Assembly (NCBI GenBank): GCA_000431775.1
Contig: FR888196.1
Coordinates: 11,192 to 18,195 of the forward strand
DNA: 7,004 nucleotides
DNA from: Clostridium sp. CAG:413
GTDB lineage: Bacteria; Bacillota; Clostridia; Oscillospirales; Acutalibacteraceae
Direction of reading: 5' to 3'
The translations under genes were made by a program, and so were the position numbers. Below, in pieces: positions 5,650 through 7,004 of the stretch. The notes under the pieces were generated by a model that saw nothing but the letters and a program-made list of their open reading frames with translations, had not been told where the DNA came from and ran no database searches. How positions within the stretch are numbered: the first letter of the stretch is position 1; each line of letters opens with the position of its first letter.

Positions 5650-6834
5650 GGCTACTACTCCGAGGGGTATTATGACGGCGAGAGAGGCGGCTGGAGAGAG
5701 AACATCCGCAAAAAGACGGTATATCCGTTCACATTTGAGGTGTATGACGAGAGCGAGGCGTCTGTCATCCGCATCGACAAGAACGCCAAGGGCGAGATAA
5801 CCGTGCCCGCGAAGGTTGACGGCGTGCCCGTAACGGAGATACATACAGCAGGTGCTTATGAATTTGTACCGGACGGCTGCCCGAATGTAACAAAGATCAC
5901 ACTCCCCGACAGCATAACCGAAATAAATTATTGCGCTTTTTCCGGCTTCACAAAGCTGGAAGAAATCAGCATCCCTGCAGGGGTCGAGTATATAGGTTGG
6001 CGCGCATTTGAAAACTGCTCCGCTCTCAGGAAGATCACATTGCCCGAGGGATTAGAGGAGATCGGTGAAGAGGCATTTTTGAATTGCACAAGCCTTGAGG
6101 AATTCAACATCCCGAGCAGCGTCGTTTCAATCAATGGAAGTGCCTTCGACAACACGGCGTTTTACAATAATGCGTTCAATCGGGAGGACGGCGCTCTCTA
6201 CCGTGACGGAGTGCTTATCACTGCCGAGGGAATCAGCGGCAAATATTCGGTCAAAGAGGGCACAAGACTTATCGCGATGGATTCGTTCCGCGACTGCGAC
6301 AATCTCTATCAGCTCACTCTGCCCGCAAGCCTGAGATATATCTCTGCCGATTCGTCCGTCGCGTTTGACGCTCTTGGCGGCCTTGAGCGCATCAAGGTCA
6401 ACAAGGCGAATCCTTATTATACCGCCGACAGGCAGGGCGTGCTTTACAGCAAGGATAAGACCGTCCTCGTCGCATATCCGCGCGGCTCGGTCATGGTCAG
6501 CTACAGCGTGCCCGAGGGTGTCGAATATATAGAGGACAGCATTGAAAACGATTGCCTGACACAGATATTCCTCCCCAAATCAATTAAAGATTTTATGCCG
6601 ATCGCGGAAGGCGTGAGTATCTATTATGCGGGCACGAGCGAAGAGTATAATCAGATCCCCAGAGTCGCTTCCGGGACAATGGATCCGTGGGGGGATGAGA
6701 ATGACAGAACGGTCTACTTCGGCGGCGATTCGCTTAAGGATAGAATACTTGCCGGTGGCTTACTTAGGGCATACGGCGCGTTCTCTTCAAATATATTGAT
6801 GCTTTTGAAGGCACTTGCTCATTTTGTAGACTGA
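5569..6834 (+). CDS. Secreted BspA-type leucine-rich repeat protein, array gene 2
   Basis: A 421-residue paralogue of the preceding gene, in the same register: signal peptide 1-27 (cleavage after GAGA), a Tyr/Gly-rich mature start (GYYSEGYYDGERGGW), cap at about 52-91 ending TVPAKVDGVPVTEI, and four 23-residue TpLRR units at 107-198 (e.g. LEEISIPAGVEYIG, LRKITLPEGLEEIG). Both proteins have AFYN at 197-200. Further repeats follow, then NPYYTADRQGVLYSKDKTVL at 281-300 and a hydrophobic end, residues 392-420 (RILAGGLLRAY, then NILMLLKALAHFV). The middle and C-terminal parts have diverged much more than the signal peptide. No wall-sorting motif is visible. It should be exported and may remain attached through its tail. 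Its leader keeps TATAAT and AGGAGG but no -35 match, so it may depend partly on transcription from gene 1. The insert NPYY...GVLYSKD is shared with gene 1 and, in shorter form, with the minus-strand LRR gene. Confidence 0.92.
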   Translation: MKTARKFTAVLMCMAMIFGVMCVGAGAGYYSEGYYDGERGGWRENIRKKTVYPFTFEVYDESEASVIRIDKNAKGEITVPAKVDGVPVTEIHTAGAYEFVPDGCPNVTKITLPDSITEINYCAFSGFTKLEEISIPAGVEYIGWRAFENCSALRKITLPEGLEEIGEEAFLNCTSLEEFNIPSSVVSINGSAFDNTAFYNNAFNREDGALYRDGVLITAEGISGKYSVKEGTRLIAMDSFRDCDNLYQLTLPASLRYISADSSVAFDALGGLERIKVNKANPYYTADRQGVLYSKDKTVLVAYPRGSVMVSYSVPEGVEYIEDSIENDCLTQIFLPKSIKDFMPIAEGVSIYYAGTSEEYNQIPRVASGTMDPWGDENDRTVYFGGDSLKDRILAGGLLRAYGAFSSNILMLLKALAHFVD

Positions 6835-6904
6835 AAGGCTTCGCTCAACCCAATTCTTAATCAGTCTTAATAATTTCATAAGCGTTTTTTAATGCGCTGC
6901 GTAG

Positions 6905-6933
6905 TTTAATGTTAAGAATTCAAAGCGTATAAT
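6905..6933 (+). promoter_or_regulatory. Putative promoter of array LRR gene 3
   Basis: TTTAAT (6905-6910), a 17-bp spacer and TATAAT (6928-6933) are identical to the promoter of gene 1. The flanking 9-bp inverted repeat AATTCTTAA/TTAAGAATT (6852-6860 and 6912-6920) is kept. Confidence 0.5.
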
Positions 6934-6991
6934 TGTGGCTGAAAAAGCGGAGCTGCCGAGGCAGCCCGAATTAATATGAGGAGGCAACAAA

Positions 6992-7004
6992 ATGAAAACA
7001 GCAA
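6992..7004 (+). CDS. Start of a third array gene, probably another secreted LRR protein (partial)
   Basis: Only ATG AAA ACA GCA and one further base are inside the window, encoding MKTA. AGGAGG lies seven bases upstream, exactly as in genes 1 and 2. The identical leader and first codons make a third paralogue with the same signal peptide very likely, but no mature sequence can be seen, so the LRR assignment is an inference. Confidence 0.7.

Larger units (their letters stand above)
6852..7004 (+). repeat. Leader/signal cassette, copy 3 of 3
   Basis: Matches copy 1 with four substitutions, all in the first 50 bases, and no gaps. TATAAT is at 6928-6933, the hairpin at 6952-6965 and AGGAGG at 6979-6984. 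The distance between copies 1 and 3 is 2788 bp and spans both complete array genes. Confidence 0.9.

Noticed and set aside
5445..5675. Frame overlapping the start of array gene 2, including a run from the ATG at 5511
   Set aside because: It begins inside gene 1, overlaps the signal peptide of gene 2 in another frame, and reads as Arg-rich shadow sequence.

Overview
The window reads as chromosomal DNA of a Gram-positive, gut-type Clostridia bacterium, most likely Oscillospiraceae/Ruminococcaceae-like. This is an inference from strong AGGAGG ribosome binding sites, sigma-A type promoters, a MarR/MATE pair of clostridial type, and abundant secreted BspA-type leucine-rich repeat (TpLRR, LRR_5) proteins. 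No rRNA, tRNA, CRISPR array, transposase or phage gene was seen.

Layout. Positions 1-1440 (minus strand) hold a two-gene operon: a MarR-family repressor and a MATE multidrug efflux pump that runs off the left edge. A near-consensus promoter and a putative operator lie just upstream. Positions 1627-2757 (plus) encode a secreted protein with an Ig-like domain, a cationic amphipathic insert and a conserved C-terminal domain without a name I know; a hairpin terminator follows. Positions 2836-3357 (minus, convergent) encode a short secreted TpLRR protein that looks C-terminally truncated. Positions 3361-3733 are AT-rich and non-coding; they carry the promoter of the minus-strand gene, an 11-bp inverted repeat and a 14-bp direct repeat. 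Positions 3734-3964 encode a small ribbon-helix-helix DNA-binding protein with its own terminator.

From about 4060 to the right edge there is a tandem array of secreted TpLRR paralogues: one of 422 residues (4204-5472), one of 421 residues (5569-6834), and the first four codons of a third (from 6992). Each gene is preceded by the same leader (TATAAT, small hairpin, AGGAGG) and begins with almost the same signal peptide, while the mature proteins have diverged. The leaders of genes 1 and 3 match at 149 of 153 positions and are identical over the last 103 bases. The leader of gene 2 is shortened and lacks the upstream half.

How the genes may work together. The left part is an ordinary inducible drug-efflux operon. 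The right two thirds is a surface/secreted protein locus whose LRR proteins probably bind host or microbial ligands. The ribbon-helix-helix protein is the only candidate local regulator for the array, but nothing in the sequence proves that link. The main point of interest is the repeated leader plus signal-peptide cassette, which suggests array expansion by duplication and could allow recombination between genes.
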